A stretch of 64,000 nt of DNA, taken from the NCBI GenBank assembly GCA_017794945.1, contig CP051239.1, positions 2,656,692 through 2,720,691 of the forward strand, in the 5' to 3' direction. Of this stretch, positions 18,804 to 26,781 are shown one piece after another. Under the pieces are notes generated by a model that saw nothing but the letters and a program-made list of their open reading frames with translations, was not told the origin of the DNA and did no database searches. Both the position numbers and the translations under genes were made by a program. Within the stretch, counting starts at the first letter, position 1. The number at the start of each line of letters is the position of its first letter. Origin of the DNA: Alcanivorax sp. Its GTDB lineage: Bacteria > Pseudomonadota > Gammaproteobacteria > Pseudomonadales > Alcanivoracaceae.

Positions 18804-20027
18804 ATGCTCAGTCTTGAAGAGGCCCGCGACCGTCTGCTTGCCGCCGTTCGCTCCGTGACGGAGACCGAGACGGTGCCGCTGCGGGACGGGCTGGACCGGA
18901 TTCTCGCCGAAGACCTGTTTGCCGCCCGCGCGGTGCCGCCGGCCGACAATAGCGCCATGGACGGCTACGCGCTGCGCGCCGCCGACTGGCCGGTGGAAGG
19001 CGGACTGGCGCTGGCGGGTACCGCCACGGCGGGGGCGCCCTTCAAGGCGGCGCTGCCGGCGGGGCAGTGCGTACGCATTATGACCGGTGCTCTGGTGCCG
19101 GCCGGGTGCGACGCGGTGATCATGCAGGAGGAGTGCGAAGTAACAGGGCAGGGCCGCACCACCAGGGTGCGCTTGGCGCGTGCGCCGCGCCCCGGCGAGA
19201 ACATCCGCCGCGCCGGTGAGGACATCGCCGTGGGCGCTAGGCTGCTGGACGCCGGGCGCCGGCTGCGGCCGGCGGACCTGGGGTTGCTGGCGTCGCTGGG
19301 ACTGAGCGCCGTCCAGGTGCTGCGCCGGCCGCGGGTGGCGTTGCTGTCCACCGGTTCGGAATTGCGCGAGCCCGGCGAGCCGCTCGCCGAAGGGCAGATT
19401 TACGACAGCAACCGTTATCTGCTCACCGCCATGCTGCGCCGGCTGGACGTGGCGATCACCGATCTGGGGATTTGCGCGGATACGCCGGAGCGCTTGCGGG
19501 CCGTACTGGAGAGCGCGGCGCGGGACCATGATGTGATCATCGCCAGCGGCGGCGTGTCGGTGGGCGAGGCGGACCACACCCGCCGGGTGCTGGACCGCAT
19601 CGGCCGGGTGGACGCCTATAAGGTGGCGATGAAGCCGGGCAAGCCGTTCACTTTCGGGACCCTGGGCGACGCGCTGTTCCTGGGCCTGCCGGGCAACCCG
19701 GTGTCCGCCACCGTGACCTTTCATCAGCTGGCGCTGCCGGCCCTCCGCCATCTGGCCGGTGAGCGCTCCGAGGAGTCACCGTTGCTGGTGCCAGCGCGGG
19801 CCGCCGCGCCGTTGCGCAAGAAGCCCGGGCGCGCCGATTTTCAACGCGCCGTGCTGTATTGCGACGGCGACGGCGGCCACCGGGTGGCGACCACCGGCTC
19901 GCAGGGCTCCGGGGTGTTGTCGTCGGTGACCCGGGCCAACGCCTTTATCCGCCTGGAGGCGGAGCGCGGTGATGTGGCCGCCGGCGATACCGTGTCCGTT
20001 CTGCCTTTCGACCGCTGGTTGATGTAG
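18804..20027 (+). CDS. moeA: Molybdopterin molybdotransferase MoeA
   Basis: Enzyme of 407 residues that inserts molybdate into adenylylated molybdopterin, the last step of molybdenum cofactor synthesis. MoeA marks include PPADNSAMDGYALRA, IMTGALVPAGCDAVIMQEE and the MogA-like domain (VALLSTGSEL, IIASGGVSVGEAD, KPGKPFTFG, LPGNPVS). It opens the nitrate/molybdenum block and lies just upstream of nasT and nasS, serving the molybdoenzyme NasA encoded further on. Confidence 0.95.
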   Translation: MLSLEEARDRLLAAVRSVTETETVPLRDGLDRILAEDLFAARAVPPADNSAMDGYALRAADWPVEGGLALAGTATAGAPFKAALPAGQCVRIMTGALVPAGCDAVIMQEECEVTGQGRTTRVRLARAPRPGENIRRAGEDIAVGARLLDAGRRLRPADLGLLASLGLSAVQVLRRPRVALLSTGSELREPGEPLAEGQIYDSNRYLLTAMLRRLDVAITDLGICADTPERLRAVLESAARDHDVIIASGGVSVGEADHTRRVLDRIGRVDAYKVAMKPGKPFTFGTLGDALFLGLPGNPVSATVTFHQLALPALRHLAGERSEESPLLVPARAAAPLRKKPGRADFQRAVLYCDGDGGHRVATTGSQGSGVLSSVTRANAFIRLEAERGDVAAGDTVSVLPFDRWLM

Positions 20028-20033
20028 CCGTGA

Positions 20034-20666
20034 GTGAGCCTGGCCGTGAGTGAGCAGCCGCAACACACCCGCGTGATGCTGGTCGACGATACCCCGGCCC
20101 GGGCGGCCATGCTCGAGCAGGCGCTCACCGACTGCGGTTTCCAGGTGATCTGCCGCATGGCCAGTGCCCAGGGCCTGATGAAACAGGTGGCCGAGCATCA
20201 GCCGGATGTGGTGATCGTGGATATCGAGTCGCCGGACCGGGACATGCTCGAGCACATGACGGTGCTCAACCAGCATCTTCCCAAGCCGGTGATCATGTTC
20301 GCCGAGCAGGGCGACAGCAATACCATCGACCGCGCCATCCGCGCCGGGGTCAGCGCTTACGTGGTGGACGGCCTTAATCCGGAGCGGGTGCGTTCCATCG
20401 TCGACGTGGCGGTGGCCCGCTTCCGTGAATTCCAGGCGCTGCGCAATGAGCTGCAACAAACCCGCACCCGGCTCGCCGACCGGCAGGTGATCGACAAAGC
20501 CAAGGCGCTGCTGATCCAGCACCGCCAGATGGACGAGGACGAGGCCTACCACGCCATGCGCAAGCTGGCCATGGACCGCAGCCAGAAGCTGGTGGACGTG
20601 GCCAACGACATTGTGTCTGTGCTGGGGCTGCTGGCGCCGAAATCGCAGAGGACCCGTGATCAATGA
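20034..20666 (+). CDS. nasT: ANTAR-domain response regulator NasT (antiterminator)
   Basis: Cytoplasmic regulator of 210 residues. A receiver-like domain (VMLVDDTPARAAMLE, VVIVDIESPDRDML) is followed by a coiled coil and a C-terminal ANTAR RNA-binding domain (VIDKAKALLIQHRQMDEDEAYHAMRKLAMDRSQKL). NasT binds hexaloop hairpins in leader RNAs and prevents termination. NasS holds it inactive without nitrate or nitrite. GTG 20034 or GTG 20046 may be the start. The stop overlaps nasS by 4 bases, and the likely target leader lies downstream of nasS. Confidence 0.9.
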   Translation: MSLAVSEQPQHTRVMLVDDTPARAAMLEQALTDCGFQVICRMASAQGLMKQVAEHQPDVVIVDIESPDRDMLEHMTVLNQHLPKPVIMFAEQGDSNTIDRAIRAGVSAYVVDGLNPERVRSIVDVAVARFREFQALRNELQQTRTRLADRQVIDKAKALLIQHRQMDEDEAYHAMRKLAMDRSQKLVDVANDIVSVLGLLAPKSQRTRDQ

Positions 20667-21847
20667 AGACCGATCTCACCCTGGGCTATATGCCGCTCAC
20701 CGACAGCCTGCCGCTGCTGGCCGCCGCTCAGCTGGGCTTTTTCCGGGACCAGGGCCTGGACGTGACCCTGCAGGAAGAGGTGTCCTGGGCCAATATCCGC
20801 GACAAGGTGATCGTCGGTCAGTTCGACGGCGCGCACATGCTGGCGCCCATGGTGATGGCCTCGACGCTGGGGCTGGGCGGCCTGAATAAACCCTTGATCG
20901 CGCCGTATTCGCTGAACCTGGGCGGCAACGGCATGACCTTGTCCGCGTCCCTGTACCGGGAGCTTGAGAGCACCACGCGCGGCCGCCCGGGCCCCGCCAG
21001 TCTTAAACAACTGATCGAGCAGCGGAAACTGGAAAAGCAGCCGCCGCTGGTTCTGGCGGTGGTGTTTCCGTATTCCAGCCACAATCTGTTGCTGCGCTAC
21101 TGGCTGGCCAGCGCCGGCATCGACCCGGACCGTGACGTCACCACCGTGGTGCTGCCGCCGTCCCAGATGGTCGACCACCTGCGGCTCGGACATATCCACG
21201 GTTTCTTCGCCGGTGAACCCTGGAACGCGGTGGCCACGGCGGACGGTATCGGCTGCTGCGTGGCCACCGGCCGGGACATCTGGCAGAACGCACCCAACAA
21301 GGTGCTGGGGGTGACCGCGGACTGGGCGCGGACCAACCCGGATACCCTGGATGCGCTGCTGCGCGCGCTCTACCAGGCCGGCGTGTGGCTGGACGGTAAC
21401 CGCGAGCAGGCGGTGTCGTTGCTGGCGGACTTTTTGCCGGTGGACCGCCGCGCGCTGGCACCGGCGTTGCTGGGCCACACCGGTTACCGGCCGGACTCCG
21501 GCGACGCCCCGGAGCCGGACCTGCTGGTGTTTCATCGCTACCTGGCCAATTTCCCCTGGGTCTCCCACGGCTACTGGTTTCTCAACCAGATGGCCCGCTG
21601 GGGCTGGCTGCCCGGCGACCAGGATCTGTCCGCCGTGGCGGCGGCGTGCTACCGCCCGGATCTGTACCGCCGGGCGCTGGCCGACACCCCGTTGCCGGGC
21701 CAGGACTGGAAAGGCGAGGGCATCCACGCCGGCCCCTGGCGCCTGGAGACCAGCCAGGGGGAAATCGGCATGGGCGCGGACACCTTTATCGACGGTGAGG
21801 AGTGGCAGCTGCGTTCCATGAATTTTCTGCACCAATCCGCGCCATGA
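20663..21847 (+). CDS. nasS: Nitrate/nitrite sensor NasS (NrtA-like, no signal peptide)
   Basis: Protein of 394 residues of the NrtA/CmpA substrate-binding family. It starts directly with LTLGYMPLTDSLPLLAAAQLGFF and has no leader or lipobox, so it is cytoplasmic. Ligand-site stretches are shared with the transporter protein downstream (DGAHMLAPM, GEPWNAVA). In NasST systems it sequesters NasT until nitrate or nitrite binds. Gene order nasT-nasS and the 4-base overlap support this over a transport role. Confidence 0.88.
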   Translation: MKTDLTLGYMPLTDSLPLLAAAQLGFFRDQGLDVTLQEEVSWANIRDKVIVGQFDGAHMLAPMVMASTLGLGGLNKPLIAPYSLNLGGNGMTLSASLYRELESTTRGRPGPASLKQLIEQRKLEKQPPLVLAVVFPYSSHNLLLRYWLASAGIDPDRDVTTVVLPPSQMVDHLRLGHIHGFFAGEPWNAVATADGIGCCVATGRDIWQNAPNKVLGVTADWARTNPDTLDALLRALYQAGVWLDGNREQAVSLLADFLPVDRRALAPALLGHTGYRPDSGDAPEPDLLVFHRYLANFPWVSHGYWFLNQMARWGWLPGDQDLSAVAAACYRPDLYRRALADTPLPGQDWKGEGIHAGPWRLETSQGEIGMGADTFIDGEEWQLRSMNFLHQSAP

Positions 21848-21938
21848 TCCGTGCCTGATCACCGGATTGGCGCACGGCGTGGCGTCGCCGCCGCCGCCCG
21901 GGGCCCGCGATGGCGGCCTTTGAGCGCCGATGCCGATG

Positions 21939-21953
21939 TGGCATGGAAGTTGA
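21939..21953 (+). promoter_or_regulatory. Possible sigma-54 promoter of the nrt-nir-nas operon
   Basis: TGGCATG-GAAG-TTGA has the GG element and spacing of a sigma-54 -24/-12 site but carries GA instead of GC at -12. If real, transcripts would begin near 21965, just before the hairpin at 21971. The one mismatch in an invariant position keeps this weak. Confidence 0.3.
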
Positions 21954-21970
21954 ATGTATAAACGCTAACA

Positions 21971-21997
21971 GGTCGGAAACCAATGGCGGTGCCGACC
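21971..21997 (+). promoter_or_regulatory. ANTAR-target hairpin in the nrtA leader
   Basis: Outer stem GGTCGG/CCGACC and inner stem ACC/GGT close a six-base loop AATGGC at 21982-21987. A at loop position 1 and G at position 4 match the known ANTAR recognition rule. It lies 32 bases before an intrinsic terminator and downstream of nasT-nasS, which fits NasT antitermination. A second hexaloop AATGTA at 21953-21958 has only a weak stem. Confidence 0.65.
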
Positions 21998-22029
21998 CTC
22001 CGGACAATATGCGACTGATCTGAGCGAAG

Positions 22030-22065
22030 GCGCTCACCACGGAAAGTGGTGGGCGCTTTTTTTTT
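22030..22065 (+). terminator. Leader terminator controlling the nrtA operon
   Basis: Stem GCGCTCACCAC pairs with GTGGTGGGCGC (one G-U pair) around GGAAA and is followed by nine T. It sits 48 bases before the nrtA start, inside the leader. It is therefore best read as a regulated attenuator rather than only the end of nasS. Confidence 0.85.
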
Positions 22066-22112
22066 GCGTCGCCGACCCCGAACGCCGTCGTTGATAGTAA
22101 AGGAGCAGCACC

Positions 22113-23522
22113 ATGAACAACGCCGATTCGATCTCTCCCCGCCCGGGCCCCGGCGCTGCACGGCGGCTGGCCGTGCTGGCGGCCTTCGTGCTGACCGTGT
22201 TCGCGGGTGTCGCGAAGGCGGCGGACAAGCCGCTGGTGGGCTGGCCGGAAAAGCCGGAGCTGACGTTCGGCTTTATCAAGCTCACCGATATGGCGCCGTT
22301 GGCGATCGCCTACGAAAAAGGCTACTTCGAGGACGAAGGGCTGTATGTGTCGCTGGAGGCCCAGGCCAACTGGAAGGTGCTGCTCGACGGCGTGGTCGAC
22401 GGCCAGCTCGACGGCGCCCACATGCTGGCCGGTCAGCCGCTGGCCGCCACCATCGGCTTCGGCACCAAGGCGCACATCATCACCGCCTTCAGCATGGACC
22501 TGAACGGCAACGGCATCACCGTCGCCAATTCGGTTTGGGAGGAGATGAAGAAAAACGTCGAGCACCGCGACGGCAAGCCGGTGCATCCGATCAGCGCCAG
22601 TGCCCTGAAGCCGGTGGTGAAGGCGTACCGGGATCGCGGTGAGCGTTTCAAGATGGGCATGGTGTTCCCGGTCTCCACGCACAACTACGAGCTGCGCTAC
22701 TGGCTCGCCGCCGGCGGCATCCATCCCGGTTATTACGCGCCCCATAAAGGCGATACCTCCGGCCAGCTCCAGGCCGAAGCGCTGCTGTCGGTGACGCCGC
22801 CGCCACAGATGCCCGCCACCCTGGAGGCCGGCACTATCCACGGCTACTGCGTCGGCGAACCCTGGAACCAGCAGGCGGTGTTCAAAGGCGTGGGCGTACC
22901 GGTGATCACCGATTACGAAATCTGGAAAAACAATCCGGAAAAAGTGTTCGGCGTCAGCGAAGCCTGGGCGGAGAAATACCCCAACACCCACGCCCGTGTG
23001 GTCAAGGCGTTGATCCGCGCGGCCAAGTGGCTGGACGAGAACGACAACGCCAACCGCCCCGAGGCGGTGAAGATTCTCGCCAAAAGCGAATACGTGGGCG
23101 CCGACGAAGCGGTCATCGCCAACTCCATGACCGGCACCTTCGAATACGAGAAGGGCGACGAAAGGCCGATCCCGGATTTCAACGTTTTCTTCCGCCACAA
23201 CGCCACCTATCCCTACTACTCCGACGCCATCTGGTACCTCACCCAGATGCGCCGCTGGGGCCAGATCGCCGAGCAGAAGAGCGACGACTGGTACATGGAG
23301 ACCGCCCGCGACGTGTACCGCCCGGACGTCTACGCACTGGCGGCCAGGGCGCTGATCCAGGAAGGAAAGATGAAAGCCTCGGACTTCCCGGACTTCGACA
23401 GCGAGGACGGCTTCAAGCCGCCGCAGTCCGAGTTCATCGACGGCGTGACCTACGACGGCCGCGAGCCCAACGCCTACCTGAAGCAGTTCGACATCGGCCT
23501 GAAAGGCGACCAGCGCCTTTAA
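22113..23522 (+). CDS. nrtA: Nitrate ABC transporter substrate-binding protein NrtA
   Basis: Periplasmic binding protein of 469 residues, CmpA/NrtA family. Residues 1-37 form a signal peptide (hydrophobic [16 protein letters not shown]), with an AKA-like cleavage site and no lipobox. It delivers nitrate or nitrite to NrtB/NrtC. Family marks are [41 protein letters not shown] and [10 protein letters not shown]. The ribosome-binding site is AAAGGAGCAGC. It is the first gene behind the attenuated leader. Confidence 0.94.
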   Translation: MNNADSISPRPGPGAARRLAVLAAFVLTVFAGVAKAADKPLVGWPEKPELTFGFIKLTDMAPLAIAYEKGYFEDEGLYVSLEAQANWKVLLDGVVDGQLDGAHMLAGQPLAATIGFGTKAHIITAFSMDLNGNGITVANSVWEEMKKNVEHRDGKPVHPISASALKPVVKAYRDRGERFKMGMVFPVSTHNYELRYWLAAGGIHPGYYAPHKGDTSGQLQAEALLSVTPPPQMPATLEAGTIHGYCVGEPWNQQAVFKGVGVPVITDYEIWKNNPEKVFGVSEAWAEKYPNTHARVVKALIRAAKWLDENDNANRPEAVKILAKSEYVGADEAVIANSMTGTFEYEKGDERPIPDFNVFFRHNATYPYYSDAIWYLTQMRRWGQIAEQKSDDWYMETARDVYRPDVYALAARALIQEGKMKASDFPDFDSEDGFKPPQSEFIDGVTYDGREPNAYLKQFDIGLKGDQRL

Positions 23523-23547
23523 CGCACCGGTAAAAGAGGGTGATTAA

Positions 23548-24549
23548 ATGATTTCGATCAGCCAGCAAACCTGGTTACAACCGTGGATCAAGCTAGCGCG
23601 CGGCGAACGGCCGTCGGAGCAGTTGCGCGCCCTGGCTAAAACCCTGCTGGTGCCGCTGGCCGGCATCGCCGCCTTCCTGCTGTTGTGGGCCGTGGCGGCA
23701 GGGCAGATCAATACCTCATTGGGTGCCTTCCCCGGGCCCCTGGACGTGTGGCAGCAGGGTGGGGCGCTGCTCGAGGAGCACGCCGCGGAGCGCCGCGAAG
23801 AGGAGGCCTTCTATGAGCGTCAGCGTGAGCGCAACGCCCAGCGGCAGGCGGTGGATCCGTCCTATCAGCCGCGGATCTTTCCCTACACCGGCAGCGCCAC
23901 CTTTATCGACCAGATCCTCACCAGCCTGATGACGGTGACGGCGGGCTTCGTGCTGGCGTCGCTGCTGGCGATTCCGCTGGGCATTCTGATCGGCCTCAGC
24001 CACACCTTGTACCGCGCCTTCAATCCGGTGATTCAACTGCTCAAGCCGGTGTCGCCGCTGGCCTGGTTGCCGTTGGTCACCATGGTGGTGAGCGCCGTCT
24101 ATGTCAGCCAGGACCCGCTGGTCCCCAAGTCGTTCATTACCTCCATGGTCACCGTGATGCTGTGCTGCCTGTGGCCGACGGTGATCAACACCGCCGTGGG
24201 CGTGGCCGGCGTCGACAACGACCTCAACAACGTCAGCCGGGTGCTGCGGCTGGGCTGGCTCACCCATGTGCGCACCATCGTGTTGCCGTCGGCGATGCCG
24301 ATGATGTTCGCCGGCCTGCGCACCTCCCTGGGGATCGCCTGGATGGTGCTGATCGCGGCGGAAATGCTGGCGCAGAGCCCGGGCCTGGGCAAGTTCGTCT
24401 GGGACCAGTTTCAGAACGGCAGCTCCGATTCGCTGAGCCGCATCATGGTGGCGGTGATCACCATCGGCGCCATCGGCTTTCTGCTCGACCGTCTGATGCT
24501 GGCCGTGCAGAGCCTGGTGTCCTGGGACAAATCCGCGGACCTGCGCTGA
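23548..24549 (+). CDS. nrtB: Nitrate ABC transporter permease NrtB
   Basis: Inner-membrane permease of 333 residues. After a first membrane span (about 35-55) comes a charged, periplasm-sized insert (EEHAAERREEEAFYERQRERNAQ) before the remaining five or so spans. The cytoplasmic EAA loop VDNDLNNVSRVLRLGWLTHVRTIVLPSAMP contacts the ATPase. This insert is common in NrtB proteins of this type. It lies 25 bases after nrtA. Confidence 0.93.
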   Translation: MISISQQTWLQPWIKLARGERPSEQLRALAKTLLVPLAGIAAFLLLWAVAAGQINTSLGAFPGPLDVWQQGGALLEEHAAERREEEAFYERQRERNAQRQAVDPSYQPRIFPYTGSATFIDQILTSLMTVTAGFVLASLLAIPLGILIGLSHTLYRAFNPVIQLLKPVSPLAWLPLVTMVVSAVYVSQDPLVPKSFITSMVTVMLCCLWPTVINTAVGVAGVDNDLNNVSRVLRLGWLTHVRTIVLPSAMPMMFAGLRTSLGIAWMVLIAAEMLAQSPGLGKFVWDQFQNGSSDSLSRIMVAVITIGAIGFLLDRLMLAVQSLVSWDKSADLR

Positions 24550-24583
24550 ACGCGTTGCGGGCAGGTTTTAAGAGAGGAATTCT

Positions 24584-25468
24584 GTGATGAGCCATTATCT
24601 CGACATCTCCAAGATCAGCATCGATTTCCCGACCCCGGAAGGCCCGTTCCGGGCCCTGGATGAGCTGTCGCTGCGCATCAAAAAAGGCGAGTTCGTGTCG
24701 CTGATCGGCCACTCCGGCTGCGGCAAATCCACGGTGCTGAACATTCTCGCCGGTTTGCTTCAGGCCACCGAAGGCGGTGTCGCCCTCGACGGCAAGGAGG
24801 TCAACGAACCGGGCCCGGACCGGGCGGTGGTGTTCCAGAACCATTCGCTGCTGCCCTGGCTGACCGCCTTCGAGAACGTGCAGCTGGCGGTGCGTCAGGT
24901 GTTCCGCGACAGCATGAGCAAAGCGGAAATGCGCGACTGGATTCAGCAGAACCTGAAGCTGGTGCACATGGAGCACGCCATGCACAAACGCCCGGACGAA
25001 CTGTCCGGTGGCATGAAGCAGCGTGTCGGTATCGCCCGCGCCCTGGCCATGCGCCCCAAGGTGCTGCTGATGGACGAGCCGTTCGGCGCCCTGGACGCAC
25101 TCACCCGGGCGCACATGCAGGACTCGCTGATGGAGATTCAGCGTGATCTGAACAACACCGTGGTGATGATCACCCACGATGTGGACGAGGCGGTATTGCT
25201 GTCCGACCGCATCGTGATGATGACCAACGGCCCCGCCGCCACCATCGGCGAGGTGCTCAATATCGATCTGCCGCGCCCCCGCAACCGCGTCACGCTGGCC
25301 GAGAACAGCGACTACAACCACTTCCGTCAGCAGGTGCTCAGCTTCCTCTACGAGAAGCAGCGCAAGGTGGTGGAGATCCCCCGCGAACCGGCCGTCGACG
25401 AAGACGAGGCGGCGCCGGCACGGGGCAAGGTGGCCGGCCTGGTGGACCGGCTCGGCCGTCGGGCCTGA
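24584..25468 (+). CDS. nrtC: Nitrate ABC transporter ATP-binding protein NrtC
   Basis: ABC ATPase of 294 residues. Walker A is GHSGCGKSTVLNILAG, the Q-loop is VFQNHSLLPWLT, the signature is LSGGMKQRVGIARALA, Walker B is VLLMDEPFGALD, and the switch His is in MITHDVDEA. There is no C-terminal NrtA-like domain as in cyanobacterial NrtC, so it corresponds to the short NrtD/NasD-type ATPase. GTG 24584 or ATG 24587 can start it behind AGAGAGG. Confidence 0.93.
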   Translation: MMSHYLDISKISIDFPTPEGPFRALDELSLRIKKGEFVSLIGHSGCGKSTVLNILAGLLQATEGGVALDGKEVNEPGPDRAVVFQNHSLLPWLTAFENVQLAVRQVFRDSMSKAEMRDWIQQNLKLVHMEHAMHKRPDELSGGMKQRVGIARALAMRPKVLLMDEPFGALDALTRAHMQDSLMEIQRDLNNTVVMITHDVDEAVLLSDRIVMMTNGPAATIGEVLNIDLPRPRNRVTLAENSDYNHFRQQVLSFLYEKQRKVVEIPREPAVDEDEAAPARGKVAGLVDRLGRRA

Positions 25469-25480
25469 GGGGAGCCAGCG

Positions 25481-26767
25481 ATGATTCGGGCCACCCGCAT
25501 GAAACGCACCGAGGCACGGCGCCGGCTGGTGATCGTCGGCAACGGCATGGCCACGGAAAGCCTGATCAGCCGGTTGGGCACCGACCATGGCTGGTCGGTG
25601 CGTGTGCTTGGCGAGGAACCGGTGCGTCACTACAACCGCATCATGCTGTCGCCCTTGCTCGGCGAGGAGACCGACCTGGATGCCATCACGCCGCGTGATG
25701 ACGCCTGGTACCGGGCGCGCCGGGTGACGGTGAGCCTGGGCAAACGGGTGGCGCGCCTCGACCGGCAGCGCCGCTGCCTGTACTGCGACGACGGTGAACG
25801 GGTCGACTACGACACCCTGGTGATCGCCACCGGCGCCCGTTCTTCCATGCCGCCGCTGCCCGGTGTCGCGGAGCTGGACGGTGTCAGCGGCTTCCGTTCC
25901 CTGCACGACGTGGAGCGTCTGCGCGGCTGGAGCCGGGCGCGCCCCGGCGTCCGCGCGGTGGTGGTCGGCGCCGGCCTGCTGGGCGTGGAAGCCGCCGTCG
26001 GCCTGCGCCGTCTGGGCGCCGACGTGACCCTGGTGCACCGCCGCCCGGTACTGATGAACCGGCAGCTCGACGCTAGCGCGTCGTCCCTGTTGGAAGCGGC
26101 TCTGGCCGCCCGTGGTATCCGGGTGCGCACCGGCTGCGACCCCAAGCGTCTTCTCGGCGACACCTCGGTGAGCGCTGTGGCAGTGGAAGAGGGCGGGGCG
26201 CCGCGAACGCTGCCCGCCGATCTGGTGGTGTTCGCCACCGGCATCACCCCCAACCGGGAACTGGCGCAAACCGCCGGCCTGGAGTGTGGCGCCGGCGTGC
26301 GCGTCGACAGCGCCCTGCGTACGTCCGACCCGCACGTGCACGCGCTGGGCGAATGCTGCGAATACCAGGGCAACACCTACGGCCTGGTGGCGCCGGTGCA
26401 GGAACAGGCCGACGTGCTGGCCCGGATGCTCAAGGGCCAACGCGCCCGCTATCGCGATCCTTCCCTGGTCACCCGCCTCAAGGTCAGCGGCCTCGACATC
26501 CACAGCATGGGGCAGGTGGAGTCGGTGGCCGGCCAGCAGACCCTGTGGCTCAGCGACCCGCAAGCCGGGGTCTATAAAAAACTGATTATTGAAGACGGCC
26601 GCCTGCGCGGCGTGCTGCTGGTCGGCGATGTGCGCCACAGCCAGTGGTATTTCCAAACCCATCAAAGCGACCGCGACGTTAGTGCGTTGCGCGACGTGCT
26701 GCTCACGGACCCGAGCCGTGACGACGACGAATCAACCCCGGCCGATATTTCGGTCGATGTCGCTTAA
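25481..26767 (+). CDS. NAD(P)/FAD oxidoreductase, NasB-like nitrate reductase electron-transfer subunit
   Basis: Flavoprotein of 428 residues. The FAD dinucleotide fold is RRLVIVGNGMATESLISRL near the start and a second Rossmann motif is VVVGAGLLGVEAAVGLR. The ATG/ATGxxxD-like segments LVIATGARS and LVVFATGITPN are typical of the rubredoxin-reductase/nitrite-reductase-N-terminal group. It equals the N-terminal half of NirB without the iron-sulfur and siroheme domains. The setting between nrtC and nirB suggests that it feeds NAD(P)H electrons to NasA. The physiological partner is inferred. Confidence 0.8.
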   Translation: MIRATRMKRTEARRRLVIVGNGMATESLISRLGTDHGWSVRVLGEEPVRHYNRIMLSPLLGEETDLDAITPRDDAWYRARRVTVSLGKRVARLDRQRRCLYCDDGERVDYDTLVIATGARSSMPPLPGVAELDGVSGFRSLHDVERLRGWSRARPGVRAVVVGAGLLGVEAAVGLRRLGADVTLVHRRPVLMNRQLDASASSLLEAALAARGIRVRTGCDPKRLLGDTSVSAVAVEEGGAPRTLPADLVVFATGITPNRELAQTAGLECGAGVRVDSALRTSDPHVHALGECCEYQGNTYGLVAPVQEQADVLARMLKGQRARYRDPSLVTRLKVSGLDIHSMGQVESVAGQQTLWLSDPQAGVYKKLIIEDGRLRGVLLVGDVRHSQWYFQTHQSDRDVSALRDVLLTDPSRDDDESTPADISVDVA

Positions 26768-26781
26768 CAGGAGGCAAGGCT

